Source: an uncultured Treponema sp.
Lineage (GTDB): Bacteria; Spirochaetota; Spirochaetia; Treponematales; Treponemataceae
Assembly (NCBI GenBank): GCA_937885175.1
Contig: CAKZZO010000154.1
Span: 1-13,845, forward strand
Direction: 5' to 3'
Length of the DNA stretch: 13,845 nt
The translations under genes were made by a program, and so were the position numbers. A model generated the notes under the pieces. That model ran no database searches. It was not told where the DNA came from and was given only the letters and a program-made list of their open reading frames with translations. Positions 1-6,931 of this stretch are shown here, in pieces; position 1 is the first letter of the stretch, and every line of letters begins with the position of its first letter.

Positions 1-2
1 CT

Positions 3-55
3 TTTCATTTGTCCAGCCGATGTTCAAGTACGATATGTATAATGCGTTTGCCCTG
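3..55 (+). repeat. Left copy of a 53-bp inverted terminal repeat
   Basis: This stretch matches the reverse complement of 13792-13844 at 50 of 53 positions; the mismatches are at 22, 29 and 37. Identity stops sharply at 55 on the inner side, 21 bp beyond the helicase stop codon, and runs to within 2 bases of the window edge, so the true repeat may be longer. Read outward on the minus strand, both copies encode a similar short tail (QGKRIIHIVLEHRLDK here, QGKRIIDIVLEYRLDK at the right end) followed by TGA. The three mismatches are not concentrated at silent positions, so coding is not proven. The repeat is visible directly; its nature (insertion-sequence end, dispersed intergenic repeat, recombination site) is unknown. 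Confidence 0.85.
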
Positions 56-76
56 GCAGAGAAGTCAAAAGAAAAA

Positions 77-1906
77 TTATTCTCCCTCTGTAACCACGTC
101 CAAATCTGTCTTGTCTTTATAACGCACTAATCGGTAAGAATAGCCTTGTTCAGCCAAAAATTTCTGACGGTTTGAGCCAAAGTCTTCTTCCACGGTGTTG
201 CGGGTAATCAGCGTAAAAAAGCGGGAGGTACGTTCCTTGGGGCGCAAAATTCTGCCCAAGCGTTGGGCTTCTTCCTGACGGCTTCCAAAGGTGCCGCTTA
301 CTTGAATTGCCATGCTTGCGTCAGGCAGGTCAATGGCAAAATTTGCCACTTTTGAGACAACCAGTACGCGAATTTTTCCCCTGCGAAAATCAGCATACAT
401 TTTGTCCCGCTCATCGTTGGGAGTTTTGCCAGTGATAATGGGAGATGCGAGTATTTTTGCGATTTCTGCCAGTTGGTCTAAGTATTGTCCGATAATCAAA
501 ATCTTATCGTTTGGAGAGCGGCGTACCAATTCCTGTACAATGGGAATTTTTGCAGGATTCTCGCTGGCAATGCGGTGTTTTTTGCGTGGCTCCGACACAG
601 CGTATTCAATTTCTTTTTCCTCTGTTAAATCGAGACGGATTTCCACACATTCTGCACTGGCAATCCAGCCGTTGGTCTCCAAGTCTTTCCAAGGCACATC
701 GTAGCGTTTAGGTCCCACAAGACTGAATACATTGCCCTGTAAGCCGTCCTCCCGCACAAGGGTAGCCGTCAGCCCCACGCGACGAATGGCCTGAATTTCC
801 GCCACCACCCTAAAAACAGGCGCAGGGAGCATGTGTACTTCATCGTAAATAATCAGACCCCAGTTGCGCTTCCTGAAGAGTGAAAAATGAGGGTAGGGGC
901 CTTCCTTTTCGGGTCGCCAGGTGAGAATCTGATAGGTGGCCACGGTGACAGGTTTAATCGTTTTGTTTTCGCCCGTGTATTCGGCAATCTGATTGGCAGT
1001 CAAATCAGTCTTGTCCAAGAGTTCTTCTATCCACTGATGCACGGCACTGATATTTGTGGTGATGATAAGCGTACTGGTTTTGAGGGCATCCATCACGGTC
1101 ATGCCTACAATGGTTTTTCCCGCACCACAGGGAAGCACAATCGTTCCAAATCCTGTTCCTGCACCTTTGTCACCTACAAGAGCCTGTGCCGCCTCTCGCT
1201 GATAGCCCCGCACATCAAAGGGTTTTCCAGATAGCGTTGTTTTGCGCAGATTGATTTCCAGCGGTTCACCGTCCGCCATGGGCACATCGTCTTTTACCGG
1301 CCAACCCATTTTGAGCAATTCCTGTTTGATTGTACCTCGGTCGGTCAGGTGAAGCAAAAAACAATGCTCTTTTTCATCATCACTTACTTTTATGTCAGTA
1401 CCGTCCTCTGGAGCAAGATATTCTGTGGGAGTAAGGATGTTTTTTTTGACCAGCAGGCTTGCAGAAATTTCCTTGAACACGGCGCGGCTTTCAGTTACCA
1501 GATACAGGTATTCTTCCTTGATTTCCTTAGCCTGAGTATTTTCGCCATTGGGGTCAGCGATAGCCGCAGTTTTGTAGGGGACAAGGACAGACGGTGCAGG
1601 AATCAAACGCAGTTTGCCAAATCGACCTGCCGTCTCCTTAATCCACATTTCTACGGCCTGAGGCAGTTCGTAGCGGGCAAATTTCTTGAGCACCGCCACC
1701 GCATCATCTGGAGAAAAGCCTGCTCCTGCGGCATTCCACAGGGAAAGTGGCGTAAGCCGGTAGGTGTGCAGATGTTCTGGCGAACGCTCCAGTTCTGCAA
1801 AAGGAATCAGGGCATTGCGGCATTGGTCAGCACGGGGAGCATGTAGGTCCAAAAGCAGTGTGCGGTCACTTTGTATAATCAGGGGATTAGAAAAGTCCAA
1901 AGCCAC
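77..1906 (-). CDS. XPB/ERCC3-family SF2 DNA helicase
   Basis: A 609-residue superfamily 2 ATPase of the XPB (ERCC3, Rad25) type, an ATP-driven 3'-5' DNA translocase/helicase linked to repair in eukaryotes and archaea and found in a minority of bacteria, including treponemes and mycobacteria. Residues 1-115 resemble the N-terminal domain of bacterial XPB. The core follows: RGYQREA near 233-239, Walker A GAGKT at 261-265, DEVH at 355-358, TATLVRED at 380-387, and QRLGRILRPK at 548-557. The C-terminal FFTLITRNTVEEDFG (563-577) is typical of the family. All catalytic motifs look intact. The start is GTG at 1906; an in-frame TAA lies a short way upstream and an AAGG sits close to the GTG, so the Shine-Dalgarno spacing is tight. 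The gene overlaps the preceding minus-strand gene by 20 bp, which suggests translational coupling and a joint function. Cytoplasmic. The family is clear; the cellular role in bacteria is inferred. Confidence 0.93.
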   Translation of the reverse strand: MALDFSNPLIIQSDRTLLLDLHAPRADQCRNALIPFAELERSPEHLHTYRLTPLSLWNAAGAGFSPDDAVAVLKKFARYELPQAVEMWIKETAGRFGKLRLIPAPSVLVPYKTAAIADPNGENTQAKEIKEEYLYLVTESRAVFKEISASLLVKKNILTPTEYLAPEDGTDIKVSDDEKEHCFLLHLTDRGTIKQELLKMGWPVKDDVPMADGEPLEINLRKTTLSGKPFDVRGYQREAAQALVGDKGAGTGFGTIVLPCGAGKTIVGMTVMDALKTSTLIITTNISAVHQWIEELLDKTDLTANQIAEYTGENKTIKPVTVATYQILTWRPEKEGPYPHFSLFRKRNWGLIIYDEVHMLPAPVFRVVAEIQAIRRVGLTATLVREDGLQGNVFSLVGPKRYDVPWKDLETNGWIASAECVEIRLDLTEEKEIEYAVSEPRKKHRIASENPAKIPIVQELVRRSPNDKILIIGQYLDQLAEIAKILASPIITGKTPNDERDKMYADFRRGKIRVLVVSKVANFAIDLPDASMAIQVSGTFGSRQEEAQRLGRILRPKERTSRFFTLITRNTVEEDFGSNRQKFLAEQGYSYRLVRYKDKTDLDVVTEGE

Positions 1907-2636
1907 CTGCCTTTTTTGTTCCTGCTTTTATCCAAGAGACAAATTGCTTGGCACTGGGACGTTTTTTTAAGTCGTCAATTGAATCCATGTAATCGGCAAG
2001 CCAGTTGGCAAGCGTACCATCCCGCCGAGAAACTTCCATGGAAGAGTCACAGATAATCAGTACAGGAAAAATACAATCGCTTTCGGTGTAGAGTGCGGCG
2101 GTGTTTTCTGCAAAGGCTTTGAATGCGGCGGCAGCGGCGGCAATCTGTGGAGAAGACAGTGTGGCGGACGCGCGTACATTGGGGTTTGCGGCGGCATCAC
2201 TTTCACTGGGGTTTACCTTGTATACAAAAACAATTTTTCCCATGCTGATTTCTTCATTGCGTATTTTTTTCTGCTCAAAGCGGGCGGCTACTTCCGCAAC
2301 AAGATATTGGTAACCCACAACCAATTCGTCAATAATGCGGGCAGTTTCGGTGGCAGAGGCGCGGTTAAAATCCATGGCAGCCTGACTTTCATCAAAATAC
2401 AGCACCAGTTCATCAAGATGATTTGAGACATTCAGACAGTTTAAAAGCAAGGAACGTGCGCTCAATGCGGAAGCCCTGTTCCAAGGGACGGCGGTGTAGC
2501 CGTTTTCAGAAATGGTTTCTTTCTGTTCATCCGGTGAAGAAATGGTAATGACGGTGCGTCCCTTGACTGAAAAACTTGACGCAAAATCTGATCCGTCAGG
2601 AATATTTTTGCCAGCAATCAAAATTGTTTTGTCCAT
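1887..2636 (-). CDS. Degenerate SDR/Rossmann-like protein paired with the XPB helicase
   Basis: A 249-residue predicted cytoplasmic protein of unknown function. The start (MDKTILIAGKN) is preferred over an ATG ten codons upstream, because the upstream one would fall inside the apparent promoter. The overall pattern recalls short-chain dehydrogenases: an opening beta-strand and glycine turn (TILIAGKNIPDG, 4-15), a strand LDELVLYFD (74-82), a long helix TARIIDELVVGYQYLVAEVA (98-117), and MGKIVFVYK (132-140) before an alanine-rich helix (161-180). The canonical TGxxxGIG, NAG and YxxxK motifs are absent, so dehydrogenase activity is unlikely. It lies directly upstream of, and overlaps, the XPB helicase gene by 20 bp on the same strand, so the two are probably co-translated. 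I see no nuclease motif comparable to the archaeal XPB partner Bax1. The fold assignment is inference; that the gene is real is well supported by its length and context. Confidence 0.8.
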   Translation of the reverse strand: MDKTILIAGKNIPDGSDFASSFSVKGRTVITISSPDEQKETISENGYTAVPWNRASALSARSLLLNCLNVSNHLDELVLYFDESQAAMDFNRASATETARIIDELVVGYQYLVAEVAARFEQKKIRNEEISMGKIVFVYKVNPSESDAAANPNVRASATLSSPQIAAAAAAFKAFAENTAALYTESDCIFPVLIICDSSMEVSRRDGTLANWLADYMDSIDDLKKRPSAKQFVSWIKAGTKKAGGFGLF

Positions 2637-2642
2637 ATGATT

Positions 2643-2671
2643 ATTATAGCACACTGACGTTTGCAAATAAA
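2643..2671 (-). promoter_or_regulatory. Promoter for the SDR-like/XPB gene pair, probably leaderless
   Basis: A perfect -10 hexamer TATAAT lies on the minus strand at 2648-2643, with a weak -35-like TTTATT at 2671-2666 spaced 17 bp away. The -10 ends only 6 bases before the ATG at 2636, so transcription would begin at or next to the start codon. No Shine-Dalgarno precedes the ATG. The -35 end overlaps the -35 of the divergent symporter promoter. Confidence 0.55.
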
Positions 2672-2689
2672 GCCCACTATCGTTATACT
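2661..2689 (+). promoter_or_regulatory. Promoter for the symporter gene, probably leaderless
   Basis: TTGCAA at 2661-2666 and TATACT at 2684-2689 are separated by exactly 17 bp, a good sigma70-type match. The -10 ends 6 bases before the ATG at 2696, placing the expected transcript start at the start codon. A GAGG at 2691-2694 lies too close to the ATG for a normal Shine-Dalgarno. Confidence 0.6.
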
Positions 2690-2695
2690 AGAGGC

Positions 2696-3925
2696 ATGAA
2701 GATTTGGATTAAATATATCATTGGAATTGCCTTGGGTATTCTTGCCGGATTGATTCTTCCTACAGATTTACCTGCTGTTCAGGCAGCCATTACCACTATC
2801 AGCGAATTTGTCATGCATTTTGGTCGCTATACCCTTTTGCCCCTCTTGCTCTTTGGAGTAAGTTCCGCTGTATACACCTTACGCTCCAGTAAAATCATCG
2901 TAAAAACCAGTCTGTGGACGGTGGCAACAATTGTCGGTTCCTCATTTCTGGTGGCAGCCATCGGATTGATTTCCATTTTGATTGTTACTTTGCCGCGCAT
3001 TCAGATAACTGGCGAAAAAATTACGGAACTTGCCACCATAGACATCAAGGCACTGGTCATGCAGTTGTTGCCCTATTCCAGTTTTGATGCCCTTATTGGC
3101 GGTGCATTCCTTTTGCCGGCCTTTATTTTTGCGGGATTTGCAGGCGGCGGATGTACAACCGATGAAGTTTCTTCCAAGCCGGTGATTGCGTTTATTCAGA
3201 GTGCCTCAAAATTGTTCTATTCAATTATGAGTTTTTTTGTTGACTGGCTTTCTGTGGGCATGATTGCCGTTGCCGCCTATTGGATGAGCAGCACCAAGGC
3301 CATTTTTGCCGCCGGTACCTTTACGCCCCTCACTGTTATGCTGCTTATTGATTTTATTCTGATAGTCGTGATTATCTATCCCCTGATTCTGCGCTTTTTG
3401 TGCAAGGATTTGCGCCCCTGGCATGTGCTGTATGCAACCATTTGTCCTGCATTGGCGGCATTCTTTAGCGGAGACTCAAACCTTGCCTTACAGATTAACT
3501 GGCGGCATGGACGGGAAAGCCTTGGCATTCATGCTGATGTAAGCGATGTAACCTTCCCCCTTTTCTCTATTTTTGGCAGGGGCGGGGCTGCTCTGGCCGC
3601 TTCCATTTGTTTTGTGGTGATTTTGCGGTCGTATTCTCCACTGGGACTCAAAGTATTTGATGTAATGTGGATTTTTGTGATGAGTTTTGGGCTTTCTTTT
3701 GTGCTGGGTGCCATTCCTCAGGGGGCTCCTTTTGTTGCCCTTACCCTGCTCTGTACTGTCTACAGCCGTGGATTTGACGCAGGCTATCTTTTGCTCCGCC
3801 CGGCAGTACCGATTTTCTGTAGTTTTGCGGCAGCCATTGATGCGGCGTCAGCAATGTTTGGCAGTTACATCGTGGGTGTAAAGACCCAGCGCATTCAGCA
3901 TATTGAACTGAAGCACTACATCTAG
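2696..3925 (+). CDS. Divergent SDF-family (dicarboxylate/amino acid:cation) symporter
   Basis: A 409-residue polytopic inner-membrane protein whose N-terminus (MKIWIKYIIGIALGILAGLI) and helix pattern match the dicarboxylate/amino acid:cation symporter (SDF, GltP/GltPh) family, which imports glutamate, aspartate or C4-dicarboxylates with Na+ or H+. The first reentrant hairpin corresponds to AFFSGDSN (255-262), the seventh helix to PLFSIFGRGGAAL (288-300), the second hairpin to GAIPQGAP (338-345) and the eighth helix to about 370-394. Signature residues are altered: the NMDGT cation-binding motif is replaced by FGRGG, and the Asp/Arg-rich substrate motif of helix 8 by IDAASAMFG. Substrate is therefore uncertain. 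A longer reading frame from 2576 is unlikely because the promoter sits inside it. The gene converges on the GGDEF-EAL gene, and their stop codons share CTAG at 3922-3925. Confidence 0.8.
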   Translation: MKIWIKYIIGIALGILAGLILPTDLPAVQAAITTISEFVMHFGRYTLLPLLLFGVSSAVYTLRSSKIIVKTSLWTVATIVGSSFLVAAIGLISILIVTLPRIQITGEKITELATIDIKALVMQLLPYSSFDALIGGAFLLPAFIFAGFAGGGCTTDEVSSKPVIAFIQSASKLFYSIMSFFVDWLSVGMIAVAAYWMSSTKAIFAAGTFTPLTVMLLIDFILIVVIIYPLILRFLCKDLRPWHVLYATICPALAAFFSGDSNLALQINWRHGRESLGIHADVSDVTFPLFSIFGRGGAALAASICFVVILRSYSPLGLKVFDVMWIFVMSFGLSFVLGAIPQGAPFVALTLLCTVYSRGFDAGYLLLRPAVPIFCSFAAAIDAASAMFGSYIVGVKTQRIQHIELKHYI

Positions 3926-5649
3926 TTTTTCTTTCCGATAATTTCCCGCTTTGCGTCCGGGCAAAGGTAGTGCTCCCTAAAGTGTACGCCATTTACCGGG
4001 CGGCCAAAGAAGAAGCCTTGAAATCTATCAGGAGAGAACTGATTCAGTTTTTCGATGTCGGACATAGATTCAATGCCTTCCATGCAGACTGCCATATTCA
4101 ATTCATGTGCCATCTGGGTGATGTGCTTGATGACTTTTGTGTCACCCTCATTGCCACTTGTTGCCTTATGCACAAAAGAATAGTCCAGTTTGAGCGTGTT
4201 TGCCGGAAGATATTGCAGGTAGCGCAGATTAGAATAGCCTGTACCAAAATCATCAATATCAATATTCAGATTCATTTCGTGAAAGGCCTTTAGTAAGTTC
4301 TGCAATTCCTGTCCGCTGTCCATATAGCCGCTTTCGGTCAACTCCAGCGTAATGTTCTGCGGGTTGGCTTTTGATTTTTCCAGGGCAATTTGCACGTCGG
4401 TCAGCACATCGCTTTTTTGCACCTGAATGTATGACAGATTGACGCTGATTTTAAAATCCTTTTGCAGGCGGTTCCATTCTCGGCACTGGCTAAAGGCGGT
4501 AAGCATAATCCAACGGCCTACTGGAATAATCAGACCGCTTTTTTCCAGAATGGGCACAAAATCATCAGGCGAAAGACGGCCAAGTTCCGGACATGACCAG
4601 CGCAACAAGGCTTCTGCACCTATTACGTTAAAGATGTTTTTTTCGCTGTCCACATACAGTTGCTTGGCATCCACTACTGGCTGGAAAAAGAGTTCAAAGC
4701 CACGGAAATTGTCTTTGATGGATTCCCGCAGTTTTTCCTGCAATTCAATGCCGCGCAGATGCTTGGTGTATTCCACTGCATTGTACATGGTCAGATTGTT
4801 GCGGCCCTTGCGCTTTGCTTCCACCAGCGTGTAATTGAGTTTTTTGAACAAATCATCCAGCTGAGAAGAATCATTGTAGAATGCTACAGCACCGGCAGAA
4901 ACCGTAAAGACTACTTCGTATTCCGTTTTTTGCTCGGCATCGGAAATGTAGCGTTTTAGGTTCTGGTATATTTTCTGTGCGTCCACGGCATTTTTTCCAT
5001 TCAGGTTCATGCACAAAATTTCATCGCCATTCAGTTTGTACACGTTGGCAATTCCATTACAGGCTTTTTTGCAGCAGTCTGCCAAAAGCGAAATAACGCG
5101 GTCGCCTACTTTCATGCCGTGCTGCTCATTGATTGAGCCAAGATTATCAATGTCAATTTTAATCAGAAAGCCTGAGACTTTTTGCTTCTTGGCCCATTCC
5201 ATGCCAAATTCAGTGCGCATGGAAGTTTCCATCTGAAGGCCGGTAAGCAAATCAACTTTGTCGTGGTCATCAATAACAGAAACCCGCCCCACCAGCAGCT
5301 GTTCAGTGGCTGTCCAAAACATTTTTCCCCGACAGCTTATCCATATGGGTTTGCCATTTTTGTTGATCCATCGGTATTCCAGATTATGAGTATCTTTTGC
5401 ACCCGTTCGCACTAAATCAAGGTCAGCCGTAATCAAGGGGCGGTCATCAGGGTAGACGATTTTTAGAATCATCTCCCGTGCATTGGTGAATCTTGAAGCT
5501 GGAAAGTCAAAGGTTTTGAGCACATAGGGAGAAGTGACATACATATCATTCTGCAAATCATAAATGAATAAATAAGCGTCAGTACATTCGTTTAAGTGTG
5601 AGATGACTTCTTCAAGTTGTTCGCGGGTGACAAGATTTTTTTCCGACAT
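3922..5649 (-). CDS. PAS-GGDEF-EAL cyclic-di-GMP signalling protein, likely phosphodiesterase
   Basis: A 575-residue cytoplasmic protein with no membrane segment. A PAS-3-like sensor occupies about 22-128 (YPDDR at 66-70, EYRWINKNGKPIW at 91-103). A GGDEF domain spans about 133-290, with KIDIDNLGSINEQHG at 164-178, but its signature is NGDEI (207-211) and no RxxD inhibitory site is visible; diguanylate cyclase activity is therefore doubtful. The EAL domain (about 303-560) looks complete: EALLRW 346-351, N404, ELTES 436-440, DDFGTGYS 466-473, K487, E524 and QGFFFGRP 544-551. It probably hydrolyses cyclic di-GMP, with PAS and GGDEF as regulatory domains. It lies 26 bp downstream of the ApbE gene on the same strand, and a TATAAT in that gap could give it its own promoter. 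No Shine-Dalgarno is visible. Signal sensed: unknown. Confidence 0.9.
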   Translation of the reverse strand: MSEKNLVTREQLEEVISHLNECTDAYLFIYDLQNDMYVTSPYVLKTFDFPASRFTNAREMILKIVYPDDRPLITADLDLVRTGAKDTHNLEYRWINKNGKPIWISCRGKMFWTATEQLLVGRVSVIDDHDKVDLLTGLQMETSMRTEFGMEWAKKQKVSGFLIKIDIDNLGSINEQHGMKVGDRVISLLADCCKKACNGIANVYKLNGDEILCMNLNGKNAVDAQKIYQNLKRYISDAEQKTEYEVVFTVSAGAVAFYNDSSQLDDLFKKLNYTLVEAKRKGRNNLTMYNAVEYTKHLRGIELQEKLRESIKDNFRGFELFFQPVVDAKQLYVDSEKNIFNVIGAEALLRWSCPELGRLSPDDFVPILEKSGLIIPVGRWIMLTAFSQCREWNRLQKDFKISVNLSYIQVQKSDVLTDVQIALEKSKANPQNITLELTESGYMDSGQELQNLLKAFHEMNLNIDIDDFGTGYSNLRYLQYLPANTLKLDYSFVHKATSGNEGDTKVIKHITQMAHELNMAVCMEGIESMSDIEKLNQFSPDRFQGFFFGRPVNGVHFREHYLCPDAKREIIGKKN

Positions 5650-5659
5650 ACTTATTGTA

Positions 5660-5665
5660 ATTATA
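5660..5665 (-). promoter_or_regulatory. -10 element for the GGDEF-EAL gene
   Basis: A perfect TATAAT on the minus strand, 10 bases before the ATG at 5649, in the 26-bp gap after apbE. No convincing -35 is seen in the AT-rich sequence upstream, which is the end of the apbE coding region. A start about 7 bases downstream would leave a 3-4 base leader. AT-richness makes chance occurrence possible. Confidence 0.4.
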
Positions 5666-5675
5666 CCACAAATTT

Positions 5676-6638
5676 TTAATTTTCATAGTAATTTTTTATT
5701 ATATTTCCCTTCTTGTCGATAAAAACGACGGAAAGATTTTGTGATTTTGCAAAGTCCATGCCTTTTTCCTTTCCCAGTACAAAGAGTGCGGTGGTCAATG
5801 CATCGGCTTTCATGGAAGAATCGCAGATTACCGTAACGGAAAGCAAGTCATTTTCTACGGGGAAACCTGTTTTGGGATTGATGATGTGATGATAGAATAT
5901 GCCGTCTGCTTCAAAATTTCTTTCGTAGACACCGCTGGTTACGACGGCAGAGGCAGAAAGGGAAAGGACCAGTATCGCTTCTCCTGTCGGGTCAAGGGGA
6001 TTTTTTATGCCCACCCGCCACAATGAACCGTCTGCTTTTGTGCCGTAGGTAAGAATGTTGCCTCCTAAATCAATGATTGCCCGCTTAACCCTGTGCTTGC
6101 GAAGCCTTTCTGCAAGTTGGTCTGCGGCGTATCCCTTTGCAATACCGCCCAAATCCAGAGCCATGCCTTTTTTGGTGAGAAAGACTGATTTCTTTTCTTC
6201 ATCAAGTACCAGGGATTTGTAGTCCACCAGTGGAAGGGCAGCGGAAAGGAGGTTCGCTTTGGGAAGGCTGGGCTTTTCGCTGTTGAAACCCCAAAGCGAG
6301 GTAACTGCTCCGATGGTCGGGTCAAATGCTCCCTCGGTGACTGCTGCATAGGCAAGGGCATTTTTGACTAGAAAAAACACCTCGTCATGTACGGTAACGG
6401 CTTCTATTCCTGCCCCGCGGTTGATTCTGCTTATGTCACTGTCTGCTTTTGTCAGACTAAAGCGGTCGTCAATTTGTTCAAGACGGGAAAAAAGTTCGTC
6501 GTAAAGGCGGTCATTTCCGTCAGAAAAGGCGTTCACCGTGCACAGCGTTCCCAAAACATAGGCTGAGCGGGGAGAATCGTTTTGGCAGGAAAAAAAGAGT
6601 GTGGCAGTCAGCAGGCAAAAAAAGAACATGTGTTTCAT
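5676..6638 (-). CDS. apbE: FAD:protein FMN transferase, lipoprotein (ApbE/Ftp)
   Basis: A 320-residue ApbE-family protein that transfers FMN from FAD to a threonine of target redox proteins such as RnfG or NqrC on the outer face of the inner membrane; the treponemal homologue Ftp also hydrolyses FAD. The start at 6638 gives a lipoprotein signal MKHMFFFCLLTATLFFSC with lipid-modified Cys18, and a GGGAG Shine-Dalgarno (6652-6648) lies 9 bases upstream; an ATG 19 codons earlier would spoil the signal peptide. Family motifs are intact: GAFDPTIGAVTSLWGF 103-118, DLGGIAKGYAAD 162-173, IIDLGGNI 188-195, TSGVYERNF 234-242, HHIINPKTGFPV 250-261 and ADALTTALFVLG 278-289, which carries the metal-binding Asp. 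No flavinylation target gene lies in the window. The GGDEF-EAL gene follows after 26 bp. Confidence 0.93.
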   Translation of the reverse strand: MKHMFFFCLLTATLFFSCQNDSPRSAYVLGTLCTVNAFSDGNDRLYDELFSRLEQIDDRFSLTKADSDISRINRGAGIEAVTVHDEVFFLVKNALAYAAVTEGAFDPTIGAVTSLWGFNSEKPSLPKANLLSAALPLVDYKSLVLDEEKKSVFLTKKGMALDLGGIAKGYAADQLAERLRKHRVKRAIIDLGGNILTYGTKADGSLWRVGIKNPLDPTGEAILVLSLSASAVVTSGVYERNFEADGIFYHHIINPKTGFPVENDLLSVTVICDSSMKADALTTALFVLGKEKGMDFAKSQNLSVVFIDKKGNIIKNYYEN

Positions 6639-6742
6639 CAGTAAAAACTCCCAAAGAATCCGTTTCAGTGGACGATAGACTTGTCCAAAAGCCACTGTTT
6701 CAGATTTTGTCTAATAGGTTCAATTGCAAGTTTTGGCAACCA

Positions 6743-6773
6743 GTCATGCTGAGGAATGAAGTTCCGAAGCATC
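6743..6773 (+). repeat. 31-bp dispersed-type repeat, unit A
   Basis: Begins GTCATGCTGA and ends GAAGCATC. Unit B (6799-6829), read on the minus strand, has the same frame: GTCATTCTGA at the start and GAAGAATC at the end, with a different centre. The GTCATnCTGA...GAAGnATC frame resembles small intergenic repeats scattered in many bacterial genomes. The inverted pair A/B is separated by 25 bp. Confidence 0.6.
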
Positions 6774-6798
6774 CCGTCATTTTAGGGTATGCAAGATA

Positions 6799-6829
6799 GA
6801 TTCTTCACGCTTTCAGCGTTCAGAATGAC
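6799..6829 (-). repeat. 31-bp dispersed-type repeat, unit B (inverted)
   Basis: Read on the minus strand it starts GTCATTCTGA and ends GAAGAATC, matching the ends of unit A. Its centre forms a small hairpin ACGCT/AGCGT with a GAA loop. Confidence 0.6.
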
Positions 6830-6858
6830 CTTGGCGCTTTCGGCGTTCAGAATGACCT
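6805..6858. repeat. Two 27-bp tandem copies
   Basis: Positions 6805-6831 and 6832-6858 match at 24 of 27 bases; differences fall at the 2nd, 3rd and 11th positions. Both contain GCGTTCAGAATGACCT. The first copy is mostly the inner part of repeat unit B, so the array is a partial duplication of that unit. Only two copies exist, so it is not a CRISPR array. Confidence 0.75.
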
Positions 6859-6931
6859 CTAAGCTAAAAACATGAAACTCGCCATTTGACCTAATATTTT
6901 GTTTTTTCTCCATGTTTTGCCTGTCGCTCAT

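Noticed and set aside
3..55. Integron attC site or tRNA-derived attachment site
   Set aside because: No GTTRRRY core or attC-like arm arrangement, no cloverleaf, and no integrase in the window.
1349..1846. Plus-strand frame of 165 codons starting with a hydrophobic segment
   Set aside because: Antisense to the XPB helicase N-terminal region; no recognisable domain and no start signals.
77..1906. DISARM- or phage-defence-type helicase
   Set aside because: The motif set (DEVH, TATLVRED, QRLGRILRPK) and C-terminus are those of XPB/ERCC3, and no defence genes are adjacent.
2576..2695. 40-codon N-terminal extension of the symporter
   Set aside because: It overlaps both divergent promoters and the start of the SDR-like gene, and the family N-terminus begins at 2696.
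6805..6858. CRISPR array
   Set aside because: Only two directly abutting copies, no spacers and no cas genes.
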